Below, in pieces: positions 23,170 through 34,023 of a stretch of DNA of 64,000 nt. The notes under the pieces were generated by a model, which was given only the letters and a program-made list of their open reading frames with translations, had not been told where the DNA came from and made no database searches. The stretch lies in the NCBI GenBank assembly GCA_963920635.1, contig OY987303.1, positions 42,035,223 through 42,099,222 on the forward strand, read 5' to 3'. The first letter of the stretch is position 1, and each line of letters starts with the position of its first letter. Source of the stretch: Pseudeuparius sepicola. Lineage: Eukaryota; Arthropoda; Insecta; Coleoptera; Anthribidae. Both the position numbers and the translations under genes were made by a program.

Positions 23170-24265
23170 CAGGCGCGGTCTTAGGGGGGGAATGGGGGCC
23201 ATGGCCCCCCCTAATAAAATGAAAAATGATAATAAATAAAAAATAAATACAAATATTATTACTAATTTTATGTAACCTACAGTGTCCATGGATTGAGTTC
23301 ACATAAGGTGTAAATAACAAAAAATTATTTCGAGTTGAAATTTGAGCTTCTGGGGATCAGAGATGCTTGGTTTGAAACTAATTTGTGACATAACTTTGCT
23401 TTCGAAAAATCATCTTGGAAATTATGATAAACTAATTTTCCACATCAGTAAAGTGCACTTTTTGTAGGTTTTATGGCAAAATATTATTAAGGAAACTTGT
23501 TCAGAATGAAAAACTGAGTAGGTTTGCTAAATTTCGAATGTCTAGGCCTAGTTTGATTTTTTGGAATTTTTCGCACTTTTTTTAGAAAATTGCATTTTGT
23601 GTAGTTTTCACATCAACATGTTATTAAGAAAACTTGTTCACAATGAAAAACTGGATAGGTGTGAAAAATTCCAACAGCCTAGGTGTACTTTAATTTTTGT
23701 GCGTTTTAACTTTTTTATCAGAAAAAATCAAAATCGACCTAAGGCTTTTGAAATTTTTCACACCTATTGTAAGTATTTCTTTTATTTTTATTATTCTTTT
23801 TTATACTTTTATATTCCATTTTTTATAATAAATTATATTTGTTTTTCTGGAGTTGTCTTACTTGCCAAGGTTATGCATCCCCCCACACGACAATATCATT
23901 TTTTTGATAAAAATTATTTCAATTTTTCGAAATGTGTCCGATATTACCCGACTCTCCCCTAGTTTCAAACCAAGCAGGGCTGATCCCCAGAATCTCAAAT
24001 TTCAACTCGAAAATTGGTTGTTATTTACACCTTATGTGAACTCAATCTGTAGATACACTGTATATAACCAACGCACATGCAAAAAATTGTGTTTTCATAA
24101 TTTTGATATAAAATCTTTTTTTATTATTTTTGTTATTTTTGTTAGGAATATACTTTTTGTGATATGTCCTTTTTGAAGTTCTATTGTTGTAGTAAGACCT
24201 AAAAAAACCTAAGGGAGTACATACCCAGGTATGCCCCCCTTCGCAAATGGATATGACCGCGCCTG
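23170..24265. mobile_element. hAT-like foldback element, 8-bp TSD
   Basis: Ends are CAGGCGCGGTC and its exact inverse. The 8-bp flank CCTATTAC is duplicated at 23162-23169 and 24266-24273, the size expected of hAT transposons. Subterminal arms of about 100 bp are also inverted (for example GTTCACATAAGGTGTAAATAAC). Three TTTT-rich internal segments share a GAAAACTTGTTCA-like motif. No transposase; non-autonomous. Confidence 0.9.
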
Positions 24266-24505
24266 CCTATTACAGCAAAAAATCAAAAACCAAGGACGCA
24301 TAAATAGCAGAAAGTACCTAGTGTGCAAATATGTTTTCTCTTTTTGTAGTTATAAAATTGCAATTTAACCCCTTCACGATTAGTGGTTGTGTGTCATCAT
24401 CCCCAAAAATTATAGAAACAAAAAAAAATACTTACTTGCTTCTTGCCCGGCTTTGTTTTGCAAAAACTCCAAAGTAAATCCCCACAATCAAAACAGTAAT
24501 CTGGC

Positions 24506-24533
24506 CCCACGACGTTGGCCGCTAAAATTTACG
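24506..24533 (-). promoter_or_regulatory. Possible primer binding site of the Gypsy element
   Basis: Just inside the 5' LTR the minus strand reads CGTAAATTTTAGCGGCCAAC, then GTCGTGGGG. This resembles a diverged TGGCGCCCAAC site as seen intact in the relic at 32.4 kb. The position is right; the sequence match is weak. Confidence 0.4.
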
Positions 24534-25422
24534 TGTGACGTAACTTTAGGAATAGGAGGTTTCCTATAACTCGATTTACGTCCACGGCACGGTGCTCTCT
24601 GTCGGAAGCTGGGGTCGTCGGTAAAATGATATTTTAGGTGTACTTTTTGGACACCATTATAATTTTTACAAAATCAGAAAAGATGAGAAGATGTTAAGTA
24701 AGCTGGTATACCCTTGCTAGATTGATTAGCAAAAGTTCCCCTATTGAAAAAAAAAGGAAGGTAGATGGCTCACACACACTATCAAACGAGCAATTTTACA
24801 GTATTTATTAATTGCAAATTAATATTATTCAGGGAACACTGGTATAATGCCAAAACATATCAAATAGTAACGTTCTTCTCCTTTATCACATTATATGTAT
24901 CACAGTTAGATAATTACTTCTAAAATTACGCCACCTCTAGATTAGTTTTTAACCACTACATTTCAACAGCTGTTAACTTGTAGTTCACACTTGTTTGATA
25001 GTTGAACTTATTTTAAATAAACTTGAGGAGTGACTACATTCGTTTAATACGAAAGATGCTAATAAATGTTACGAAAAACTTTTAATATTCTACAAGATAT
25101 GTAAGTAAAATGATTATTTATAATTATCCATTACATTAATCTGGGACTTTTTTTTAAGGTCCATTAGAGATGCAAATAAATTGGAACGGACTTACTGCTT
25201 CAAAGAGTGCTTTCCGTGGTTACATAATAATGCGGTGGGACTCTCTGCTACTTAATGGATAGGTACTTTATCTCTCAGCAACCAGGAACACAGATTTCAT
25301 CTTACGAACACATCCTCAACCTGGATCAAGAAGAACAAGGGAGGTTATGCGTGGTGGAGGTAGACAGCTTTTTCAGGTAGGTATCATATCAATGCGAGTT
25401 GATTATTTTTCGGAGGCATAAC

Positions 25423-27870
25423 GGGAAGGTGGGGGACATTCAACCATGGGGTAGATTCAACCAGAAGTGTTTTCTTCTTGTATATTCAAATTTCGCGGGC
25501 GCTTTTAGGTCTGTATATTGGTAACATGTCAGTGATCAGTGTGCATCAGAAATAAAAGCAACAGAAACGTTAACACGTGTTTTCCGAAAAATAATATAAA
25601 AAGTGCAATAATCAAGGTAAGTTTTGGCATCCAGAGTTTTCGCTACCTATTTTGTTATATCCTAGTTACATAAAATTTGGTTTTAATGGTGAAATTAGGA
25701 TACTTTTGGCATTACATCCTTGTTAAAATAGTAACCTCAAAATATTTCTGGAGTCGGTATCTCTGAATATTACAAGTTAAGTGCATGTGGGGGAGATTCA
25801 ACCAATAACTTGGGGGTACATTCCACCTGGTTTAATGTACCCCCGTTCTATCTTGAATCTCGTCGTTATACTTTAGGAGGCGTTTTATATTAATTGATAT
25901 TTGTCCCCCGTCAACATTTGTTTTTGTATAAGTGCTATTTACCATCTTTCAGATGCCGAGAAACTACATACGAAAAACAAATCGCGAAGTAGACGAAAAT
26001 GTAATGAGATTTGCCATTAAAAAATGTTTAAAAAAGCAGGGATCTATTCGTCAAGTAGCAAGAGAATGTAATATTAAGAGAGATACGCTTATGTCCCGTA
26101 TAAAAAGAATTAAAGTGAAAGGTAAAGAAGAAAATTATTGTAAAAGTTCCGATTCGGGAATGTCAACCGATGAAGAGGATCATAGGAGTTTTCAAAGCAA
26201 GTATTCAGCCAATCAAGTTTTCTCAGTAAAAGAAGAAGAAGAACTTGTGAGATATATAAAAAGGTGTTCTCTATTACATTATGGGTTGTCTTACAATCAG
26301 ATCAGGAGTCTAGCTTTTGATTATGCATCTAATATTCCGGAATGCAAATTTCCTCCTAAATGGAAGGAGACGAGACAAGCCGGTATGTCTTTGTAATTTT
26401 ATCTTTTAAATATTTGAAATTTTTAAAACTTATTTGATTTTAGGACGCGACTGGCTCTACGGATTTATGACAAGACATGGGGACCTCTCATTAAGAAAAC
26501 CAGAGAGTACAAGCCTTTTGCGTTCCATTGGTAAGGATAAAGTTCAAGAGTTTTATAATTACGTGTCGTTGTTAGAAAAGTTTAAATTTAAACCTGAACA
26601 TATATATAATTTAGATGAAACCGGAGTAACAACCGTCAGGAGATCTGTCAATGTTGTATCATAAAAAGGGAAAAAAACAGGTCGGGCAGATATCCTCCGC
26701 AGAGCGAGGAGAACTCGTTACCTTTGTAGGTATCATCAATGCTGTAGGAAATAGCTTACCTCCTATTTATGTAGTGCCAAGATTGAGAAATCCAGAAGAA
26801 TATATTACTGACTCACCAGCCTCTTCGTTAATTTTGAACAACAAGTCTGGTTGGATGACCAAGGAGTTATTTGTTAAAGTTATTCAACATGTAAAGCAAC
26901 ATTCATATTGTTCTAAAAACAATAGGATCCTCCTTATTCTAGATAATCATGAGTATCATGTTTCTTACGAAATAGTGGAGCTTTGTAAAGATTCAGGTGT
27001 CGAGCTATTGTCATTTCCCCCGCATACGACACATCGATTGCAACCGCTCGATGTTGGCGTTTATGGGCCATTCAAAGCATCTTTGGCAACTGCTTTTAAC
27101 GATTGGCTTTTATCAAATCCGGGAAAAGCCATTACTATTAGAAACTTAGGGCCCTTAACAAAGACGGCATTTTACCGAGCGTTCACCGTATCAAATATTA
27201 CTAGTGCTTTTAAAAAAACGGGCATATGGCCTCTCAACCAACAGGCCTTCAACGAAGAAGATTTTTCATCGAGTACAGTTGTTGTTACAGCATTAGAAGA
27301 TGAAATTTACTCGGAGATACCGAGTACTTCAGGCCTTACTGCAGCATCAGACCCTGTAGTTTTAGGACCCCAACAAATAGAAGAAAGTGGGGTTAAAGAT
27401 AAAGAAAACACTCCAATGCTTAACCAGTCAGAAGAAGGGAAAAACAAAAGTAAAAGAAAGAAATCCCTGGAAGAAATAAGACCCTTTCCGAAGCTCAAAA
27501 GAAACATAGGACAAAAGAATAAAAGAAAGTCGTCTAAATCAAAGGTATTAACGTCGACACCAATTTTAAATGAACTTGAAACGCTGCAAAAAGAAAAAGA
27601 AAGAAAAAAGTCTCTAGAGAAATCTAAACCCACTAAAAGAAAAGTATTTCAAGAACTCGATGATGAAAATGACAGTGAATCAGAAATATCTGTGGAACTT
27701 CAAGACTCTGACAATGACTCCTCTTTTGAAAACTTTCCTATAAATTTGGAAGATGACTATGTCATTCAACAAGATGATTTTGTTTTGGCAAAATTTGCTT
27801 CAAAGTCCTCTGTGATGTATTACATCTACTACTTTAAACAAAATGTCGTTGAATGTCCCCCACCTTCCCC
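25423..27870 (+). mobile_element. pogo-like DNA transposon inside the LTR
   Basis: Inverted ends of 21-22 bp begin GGGAAGGTGGGGGACATTC. The matching empty site in the 3' LTR reads CATAACGGTACTG. The right edge keeps the target TA; on the left about 4-5 bp (TA plus G residues) are missing, probably a small end deletion. The ends also carry GGGTAGATTCAACC and GGGGGAGATTCAACC subterminal repeats. Confidence 0.9.
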
Positions 27871-27889
27871 TACTGATTCGTGCTTATAA
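25953..27889 (+). pseudogene. pogo-like transposase (HTH_psq, CENP-B-type HTH, DDE_1)
   Basis: Probable structure: 5' UTR exon to 25617 (AAG|GTAAGT), acceptor TTTCAG before ATG at 25953, coding exon to 26382, intron 26383-26443, then the long exon. Residues about 15-57 form a Pipsqueak-type HTH (GSIRQVARECNIKRDTLMSR). A CENP-B-type HTH follows (SVKEEEELVRYI to DWLYGFMTRHG). The catalytic core has Asp in YNLDETG, Asp in LLILDNHEYH and Asp in RLQPLDVGVYG, with 35 residues between the last two. A 1-nt frameshift in an A-rich run near 26655 breaks it. The C-terminal domain is cut at DFVLAKFASK and the frame runs through the right transposon end, with its stop in LTR DNA. Compare the C-terminal fragment at 1210-1692. 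Confidence 0.88.
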
Positions 27890-29153
27890 ATTACTTTTTT
27901 ATAAGATCGTTATAAAAACTTTACTTTTTTTAACCTTTTTAAATGCCTAAAGTATATATATTTTTAACAAGTTAAAAAAAACTTACTTTTTTTCACTCTA
28001 AACTTCCTTACTACGTTTACATGTAGTTTGGAATCGAATTCAGTGTAATGCAGTTTGGTGTTTTCATAAATGGTAAATGTGGCGTTAAATCCCGAAAATA
28101 AGAAAATTTATTTTGAGATTCAAATCAATCTCAAAATCTCTTCATGCGGTTTTCAATAATTCTAGAAACATATTCAAATCGATTGCAATACTATGTGTAA
28201 ACGTAGTGAGACCGCGATTTAAATATTATAATCCTCGTAATTGAAAACCATAGTGCATTTATATGCCCTTTAATAACACAAAAATCCCATCCCAAATATT
28301 TCAATGTTTAAGCACGATCGTATAAAAAATAATGTATGAAACTCATGCATAATGTGTCTTTTTTTCATTCATGGGATTGCGCGCACTCACCTGCGGTTCG
28401 TGCGCGCAACTTTCCCATTCGTGAAAAAAAGTACTACTTTATGCACTTGTTGCATAAATAACTATTTACGTGCGTTCCATACCGAGGAGCCTAAAAAAAT
28501 AGATAAAAAAATGAAATTCTCAAAATCTTTAAAAATTGAAGATTTTATCCGGAAATTTGTTATTAGTATTAACTTAGTAGTTACCTTAGATCTTCTTAGG
28601 CCATTATCACCAAAATTAACGGTAATTTATTTATTTAAGTTATAACTTTTGCATGCATGCTTCTCGAATCGTCGCCTCACGAAAAGGAACCTATCTCTTC
28701 CTTTCTTTTGCCCTCGAAATTTTATTGAATGGTTATTTACCATACTTTTAGGAAAAATGTTCACTCCACAGAGTATGAATGCGGTGTATGAAAAGAGACC
28801 TCAATATTGCTTTAAGAGTATTGGCTACTTGGAAAAATAAAATATCTCATTTTATAAGTAATAATGGGTGCCAAAAATCAGGAATTGTATTAATATTTAA
28901 TTATTTTAGGTGCTGGCATTATACTAGACAAGAAAACGTAGAAAAGGACATCGGGACCCGATATACCTAGGAAATATAGAAAGACACAAAAGTATTTTAG
29001 GACTAACACTCTTAAGAATTTATGTTACAACTAACTATAGGGAAGCATATATACACTGTACATTGAACAAATTTAAAATTTATTTACTTATACTACATAG
29101 TTTGATTTTTCCTTTTCCCAAATTGGAAATATGAAACCAAACCGCTACAAAGT

Positions 29154-29600
29154 CGATAAAATTTGACCTTTATTAAATTTTGTCAGTAACCACTCAGGAC
29201 GTGGCGGAAACCAGTGGTCTAGCATCTAAACATAAGCGAATAGATCTGTCCTTCTTTAACACAGTCGTCATTCGCGATATAGGTATACTCCGTCTGTGCA
29301 GGAAAAATTATATTAGACTCAAGCATGTCATTTATCTGCTTCTTTGCTCCCTCCCTGTAAGCGAGGGGAATTGGATACGGTGATTTAAAAAATGGCATTT
29401 CATCGCGCAGGTGAATTTCGTGTTGATTTTTGATTATTCGACCTGGCGTTTCTGAAAAAAATCTCACAGAGTATTTTTGTAGTAGAGCATATGACTGTTC
29501 TTTATGGGCACTACTTTATTTTTCCGCCTTATCTACTACCTGTTTAAAGCATCCGTGTACCTATGGTTCCCTTGTTCTAACGAATTCATTAACAGATTTA
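29154..29600 (-). pseudogene. Old Gypsy pol remnant: N-terminal RT half
   Basis: The minus strand reads SVRFFSETPGRI, then HEIHLRDEMPFF and AYREGAKKQINDMLESNIIF, the region before the RT palm in Gypsy pol. It ends GQILSTL at 29154, exactly where LDMTASYW resumes at 16109 across the inserted element. Several stops interrupt it. Confidence 0.85.
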
Positions 29601-29923
29601 TCGCGAAACTTGTTCACTTTTAGAATCTACTTCACGTATTGGTATTTTCACATTATTCCTATATGGAAAAGTAATTGTCCAATTACCGCAATCTACATAT
29701 AGTTATGCAAATTAAGAAATACTTTAAAAATATAAATTTATTGTTTCATTTACAAATAATATATAATGTCCCTACAAATTTCTAAATGCATTTATACATA
29801 GTAAAAGTAACAATATTTTAATTTAAATTTTCTACATACAGGGCGATTGAACTAAATCTAAATATGCATTTATTATAAATTATAAAAATCAGGTTGAAAT
29901 TTAGTTGTAAAAACAATAAACCA
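29601..29923. other. No gene recognised
   Basis: AT-rich DNA between the Gypsy remnant and the hAT relic. Confidence 0.4.
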
Positions 29924-30482
29924 CTAAATGTTGCTCAAAATTCTATCAGAATATAAAAATTTATAAATGGAGAAACTCCTTTCCACATCAACCGATGTAA
30001 GAGGTGCGCTTTTAAAATTGCTCACTATCACAGGATCCAAATCGATGGATTCGGTAAAATTTCCCTTTAAAATATTTGCTACTTGGCTAAGAAACTGAAA
30101 CCCACTATTTTTTCCCATCACATCTCTAAATTTTTGAAATATTTTTATTAAATTTCGTCGATTACCTCCGAATACAAGGAACTTACGGGGTTTCTTGGTA
30201 GTGTTGTTTCACTTGGAACATTAAATTTGCAATACTTCTGGAGAAAGAAGTGAAGTTTTGATTATGTAGCTTTGACAACGGAATATTTGACGCCATCATT
30301 GTACGACATAGGTCTCGGTTAAAGATGTCTTTTTCATTTGGCTCCTTATTTTTGGACATTGGTTGGAAACATTGCGTTAATGTCGGTTGTGGCACATCTT
30401 CAGATTTCATCTTACTCAATTTGGCAATATGTTGATATTTTTTAGTTATGACCCTTTTGGGGTCGTAATCAGCTAGTTTCAA
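29924..30482 (-). pseudogene. hAT-like transposase relic with internal deletion
   Basis: The upstream piece (30482-30183) has TLTQCF, FNRDLCRTMMASNIPLSKLHN, which is the N-terminal part after a BED-type finger in hAT/CGGBP1-like proteins. The downstream piece (30121-29924) has APLTSVDVERSFSIYKFL followed by SDRILS, the C-terminal dimerisation motif. The middle catalytic part, several hundred residues in the family, is missing. Family assignment rests on these two motifs. Confidence 0.7.
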
Positions 30483-30929
30483 TGTTACAATGTATTGCCA
30501 GATGTAATTGCTCCTTGTTAGTTGAGTTGAGCTAAACTAAAAAATATCACGTTTGGATGATAGGCAAACAATTCTAAAGTCAAATAATATGGCACACCGA
30601 AAGAAATGAAATTTATTCGTTTTCATATTTTTCAAAAAAATAAAAAATATCATTGTTAGAATTTTTGACTGAAAATTTGCATATAGAGGTAAAATAAAAT
30701 TCCAAGCAACTTTTTTAATTAACTTGTTTCGATAAAATCACAAGTAAAGCGTATTTTGGCCATTTATTGAATTAAATGTCATGTTTGACAGGTATGTCAA
30801 ATGACGTCACGACGTTTAATGATCTCATTTCTAATTTTTGGAAGCAGAGATGTTCGCCCCGGAGTAGTTTCATCTTAGCCCAAAAATAAAAAATATTCCC
30901 TTATGGTTCCAACCTTTTGGAAGAGCACT
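30483..30929. other. No gene recognised
   Basis: AT-rich DNA; nothing supported. Confidence 0.4.
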
Positions 30930-31010
30930 CCCCCGCACAAGCATGTGGTTGCTTCTGGGGTACTCCTAGTTTGGATTATTGTGAGGGTGAGAATTATTAT
31001 TATTATTATA
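30930..31010 (+). repeat. Retroposon tail, copy 1 (ends in ATT repeats)
   Basis: CCGCACAAGCATGTGGTTGC to GTGAGGGTGAGAATTATTATT is repeated at 49661-49738 with few changes. The terminal (ATT)n suggests the 3' end of a LINE or SINE. Confidence 0.75.
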
Positions 31011-32245
31011 TGCTAAATATGCAAAATACGCGTGTTGCATATTTGGGTTACTCTATTTATCACGTAACTCCTTAAAGAAATTTTCATCAATAGCTGAGCA
31101 CTGAGCCTCTGAATCAAGTATTAGTTCTACCTATTCGTCCGCCATTTGCACATCTACTAATGGAGAAAATAGCTTATCCCCATTCCTTCATCTGCTTCTT
31201 TATCGCTTAATAACTCTTTTCCGAACCTGATAAATCGAATGGCTCTCTTCAGATACCTTGAATTCAAATCCCGGACTTCGTCCCTATTATTTTCTCTTTC
31301 CTGTCTTATTCCCTCTCTATTTTCTTGCGCCCCTTGTTCACGAGCTTGTTCAATTCCCCTACTGCGCCTATCATTTACTTTAACATTTCCATCACCCCTT
31401 GCATTCCGTCGAGCATCTCGGTGACCATCCCTATCATTGTATTCTCTCCTAGTATAATTATTATTTGTATTCGATACAATAATTACCCCTATTATTTTCT
31501 TCCATATTTTCCAATCTTCTAAGATATCCCTCTACTTGTTCTATTGTTTTGAAACCCCTTATGACAATACCTCTCTGAATTTCACGAGAATAATATCCCG
31601 TAAGCCATTCGATTAACTTTTCTTCCTCAACTTTTTCTGACAGATATGAACTTTTCACCACCAGTTTCAAAAAATAATCCTTGATGCTCCCGTACCTATA
31701 ATGTCCATACCTTAACTCGTAGTAGAGTTCCCTTTGGTCCTCTATGCCCCGGTGAACATTTAGGAAAAACGGTTATAATTTGAGAAAGCGTTTCCCTAGT
31801 TTCTGCCCACTCAATTGCCGAACCTCTTAAATTATTTATTGCCAAAGTTTACCCTCCTCAGGTACTCCTGCTTCTGCAAATAATTTAGATAATTTATTTA
31901 AGAAAGCAATAATTGTGTGCATGTTTCCAGTCGAATTGAATACTACATTATGACCTCCTAGATCGCGCCACAAACTAATGTACAGCCTATTAATTTTTTC
32001 TACATCCTGGATTTCATTCGCACTAGCACTGTTCTGTACCGTCTGTTCTCCGTTACTATATCTCAATTCATTTTTTGTTCACCCTGTATTGACACAGTTT
32101 CAGCTAGTTTACACATGGCCACCCTCATTTCACCATTTCTTCCGCAAGCTTAACAATAACCTGTTCCCATCTTACTTCCCCTTCTACTACATTTTGTTCC
32201 AAGTCAACATTTTCTTCCCCTTTGTTTTTCTTAGGTGGCACCATT
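31011..32245 (-). pseudogene. Gypsy gag relic
   Basis: A start ATG at 32245 opens a Lys/Glu-rich frame (VPPKKNKGEENVDLE) that breaks after about 40 codons. Capsid-type sequence continues in other frames: EKINRLYISLWRDLGGHNVV and KLSKLFAEAGVPEEGKLW (32000-31840), RELYYELRYGHYRYGSIKDY near 31700, and KLIEWLTGYYSREIQRGIV (31600). At least three frameshifts. The PBS lies 155 bp upstream of the ATG. Confidence 0.75.
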
Positions 32246-32400
32246 TTTTAAATATTATGTCAAACTTATAAACTCCTAAAAACGTTTTTACTAATCACTT
32301 CACACACAATATTGTTTTTTAATGTATGTCCACATCTAACTATAGGCACAATGCACCCTGTATAAATAACACCCAAACAATCACCTTTATCTTGACATTG

Positions 32401-32417
32401 CCACGCGTTGGGCGCCA
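32401..32417 (-). promoter_or_regulatory. Primer binding site, TGGCGCCCAAC type
   Basis: On the minus strand TGGCGCCCAACGCGTGG starts two bases after the LTR end CATAACA. TGGCGCCCAAC is a classic Gypsy/retroviral PBS pairing with a tRNA 3' end (Lys-type). Confidence 0.9.
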
Positions 32418-32727
32418 AATGTTATGCCCCTTTTTCGTGTGACTCTTTAAGGGGCAATTTAATAAAACAAGGAAATCTAATTTTATAATTTTAATAAGAG
32501 TAATCTTCAAACATCTAACAGGCAGTGGCGTGCTCATGGGGGGGGGGGGGGGGTTCGGGGGTTCAAACCCCCCCCCCCAAGCAGGTTAAATTTTCAAACG
32601 AAACAGATGATCAAATACATCTGTACCGTCAAATGGGACGAATCGGGACGCTTCGCTGGGGTCAATCGGGACTCGGGGCAAACAGGTTTTCGGGAAAATA
32701 ACTCGCCGCGGTGTCGCGAGGCTATTG

Positions 32728-33565
32728 CCATATATAGCAAAATTACATTGGCGGAATATTCTGATAATATTTTTTCAGAGAACATCTATATTGTAGGAAT
32801 ATTCATAAAAACTGTAGAAACATTATCTGAACATTCAGGCAACATTCCGGTGTTTGCCTTTTGAAGGTACTATTTCACGTATTATAAATATCCACAAATA
32901 TTCATTGAAGATTAATTTGAAACTTCAGAAGCATTTTTGTATGTTCTATGTATATCCATTTAATATTCACGTGTAAATTATAAAATAAAAAAACGCTAAC
33001 GCCGGGTGCAGGGTTCGAACCTACGACCATCGATTTACAAGTTCAACGCTCTGACCAACTGAGCCATCGACGTACTTGGAAATATTAGCTAAAAATAGTG
33101 TAAGCTAGAGTCTCGGTGACGTCATGATATTCCAGTTATCGCCACTCGTGAACATCGATAAGATAAGTATATCGTGAATGTCTTATATACAACCATTTGT
33201 GAACATTCATAAGATATTTGCTGTATGAATATACTATTTAACATGTTCCAGCAATATTCCAAAATTGCACATTCCTAAGGTGAACGTGCCTGTAATGTAT
33301 TTAAATTAAATGTCCAATTTGTAAATATTTATAAGAACCACTAAGTTAGGAATATGTTACACAAGATATTGTGGAAATATACATCATTTGGTCATTCATC
33401 TAATATATTTGTATCTGCGCTTAACAAATATCTTGGTTATATTATGCACTTACCTACTGAACATATTTCGTAAAATATTTTAACAATGTTTTATAAATAT
33501 CCGGGAATATTTTTTGCACATTAGTAACTTATTTTGTAATTCAAAAAATATTATATGCTATATGG
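32728..33565 (-). mobile_element. tRNA-Thr-bearing TIR element, copy A
   Basis: Ends CCATATATAGCA and TGCTATATGG. It is an inverted copy of 46984-47781. The interior is AT-rich with many GAATATT/AATATTC motifs and includes the tRNA-like segment at 33001-33073. Confidence 0.88.
33001..33073 (-). pseudogene. tRNA-Thr(TGT)-like sequence in element copy A
   Basis: A-box TGGCTCAGTTGG, anticodon loop CTTGTAA (TGT) and a well-paired T arm (GTAGG-TTCGAAC-CCTGC) are present. The acceptor strands do not pair and no CCA end is visible. Pol III control boxes look intact, so transcription is possible. Confidence 0.75.
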
Positions 33566-34023
33566 GATGTTTTCAGGTCGGATAGTAGTCGGAACTCTTA
33601 GTCCAAGTCCAAATCCAAAAAACAAAAACTTGATTTTGGATTGTAGGTTTATTAAAATCAGTTTTGTTCCTTTTTAAGAATATATATTTTTTAATTTTTA
33701 GTATATTTTTTAACTACCATTCGCTTAACCCCCGAACCCCCCCCCCCAGACACAATTTCTGGGCACGCCACTGCTAACAGGTTCCGTTTTTAGGGTCGGG
33801 AGTTCCAATGTGAAGATAAAGGTGATGATTTCCCAATCTAAATGTGGTGCCGATTAATCTGTCCAGTATAAAGTTGCTTCATCTACAGAAGACCAATATC
33901 TTACTGTAGGACGACGTACACTTGCTCCGTATATTAACGATGTCCACAGCCAGACGGTAAATCCTTTCTTCAACGCAGCACCTATGCAGTGATATACAGC
34001 TTCCGCTCCGGTATAGAAGTGTT

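Larger units (their letters stand above)
16114..29149 (-). mobile_element. Gypsy-type LTR retrotransposon, complete but decayed, about 13 kb
   Basis: Both ends follow the TG...CA rule (TGTGACGTAAC at 16114; CCGCTACA ending at 29149). They are flanked by AAGT at 16110-16113 and 29150-29153, and joining the flanks restores an uninterrupted Gypsy RT codon series. On the minus strand the order is 5' LTR (24534-29149), leader, gag, protease, RT, RNase H, integrase, polypurine tract, 3' LTR (16114-17574). The element carries three later insertions (18210-18658, 23170-24265, 25423-27870). Frameshifts in gag, between protease and RT, and in integrase make it non-functional. Confidence 0.93.
24534..29149 (-). 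repeat. 5' LTR of the Gypsy element, enlarged by insertions
   Basis: It is collinear with the 3' LTR except for three extra segments: about 155 bp at 25104-25260, the pogo-like transposon at 25423-27870, and about 565 bp at 27901-28467. Without these it is close to 1.43 kb. The last segment shows no clear target duplication, so it may instead be a deletion in the 3' LTR. Confidence 0.88.
32523..33773. mobile_element. hAT-like element with 8-bp TSD
   Basis: Ends are CAGTGGCGTGCTCA and TGGGCACGCCACTG. The 8-bp CTAACAGG is duplicated at 32515-32522 and 33774-33781. Poly-G/poly-C tracts (32538-32580, 33728-33750) form inverted subterminal arms around TTCGGGGGTT. It contains the tRNA-bearing element 32728-33565 and no transposase. 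Confidence 0.9.
32420..33850 (-). repeat. LTR of the gag relic, interrupted by a hAT-like element
   Basis: On the plus strand the LTR begins TGTTATGCCCC. It continues to 32522 and resumes after the hAT-like insert at 33774. The outer edge is not defined; I place it loosely near 33850. Confidence 0.55.

Noticed and set aside
27307..27633. 108-codon minus-strand frame rich in Phe/Leu/Ser
   Set aside because: Antisense shadow of the Lys/Glu/Ser-rich region of the pogo-like transposase.
33001..33073. Functional tRNA-Thr gene
   Set aside because: Acceptor strands do not pair and the sequence lies in a repeated element; kept as tRNA-like only.
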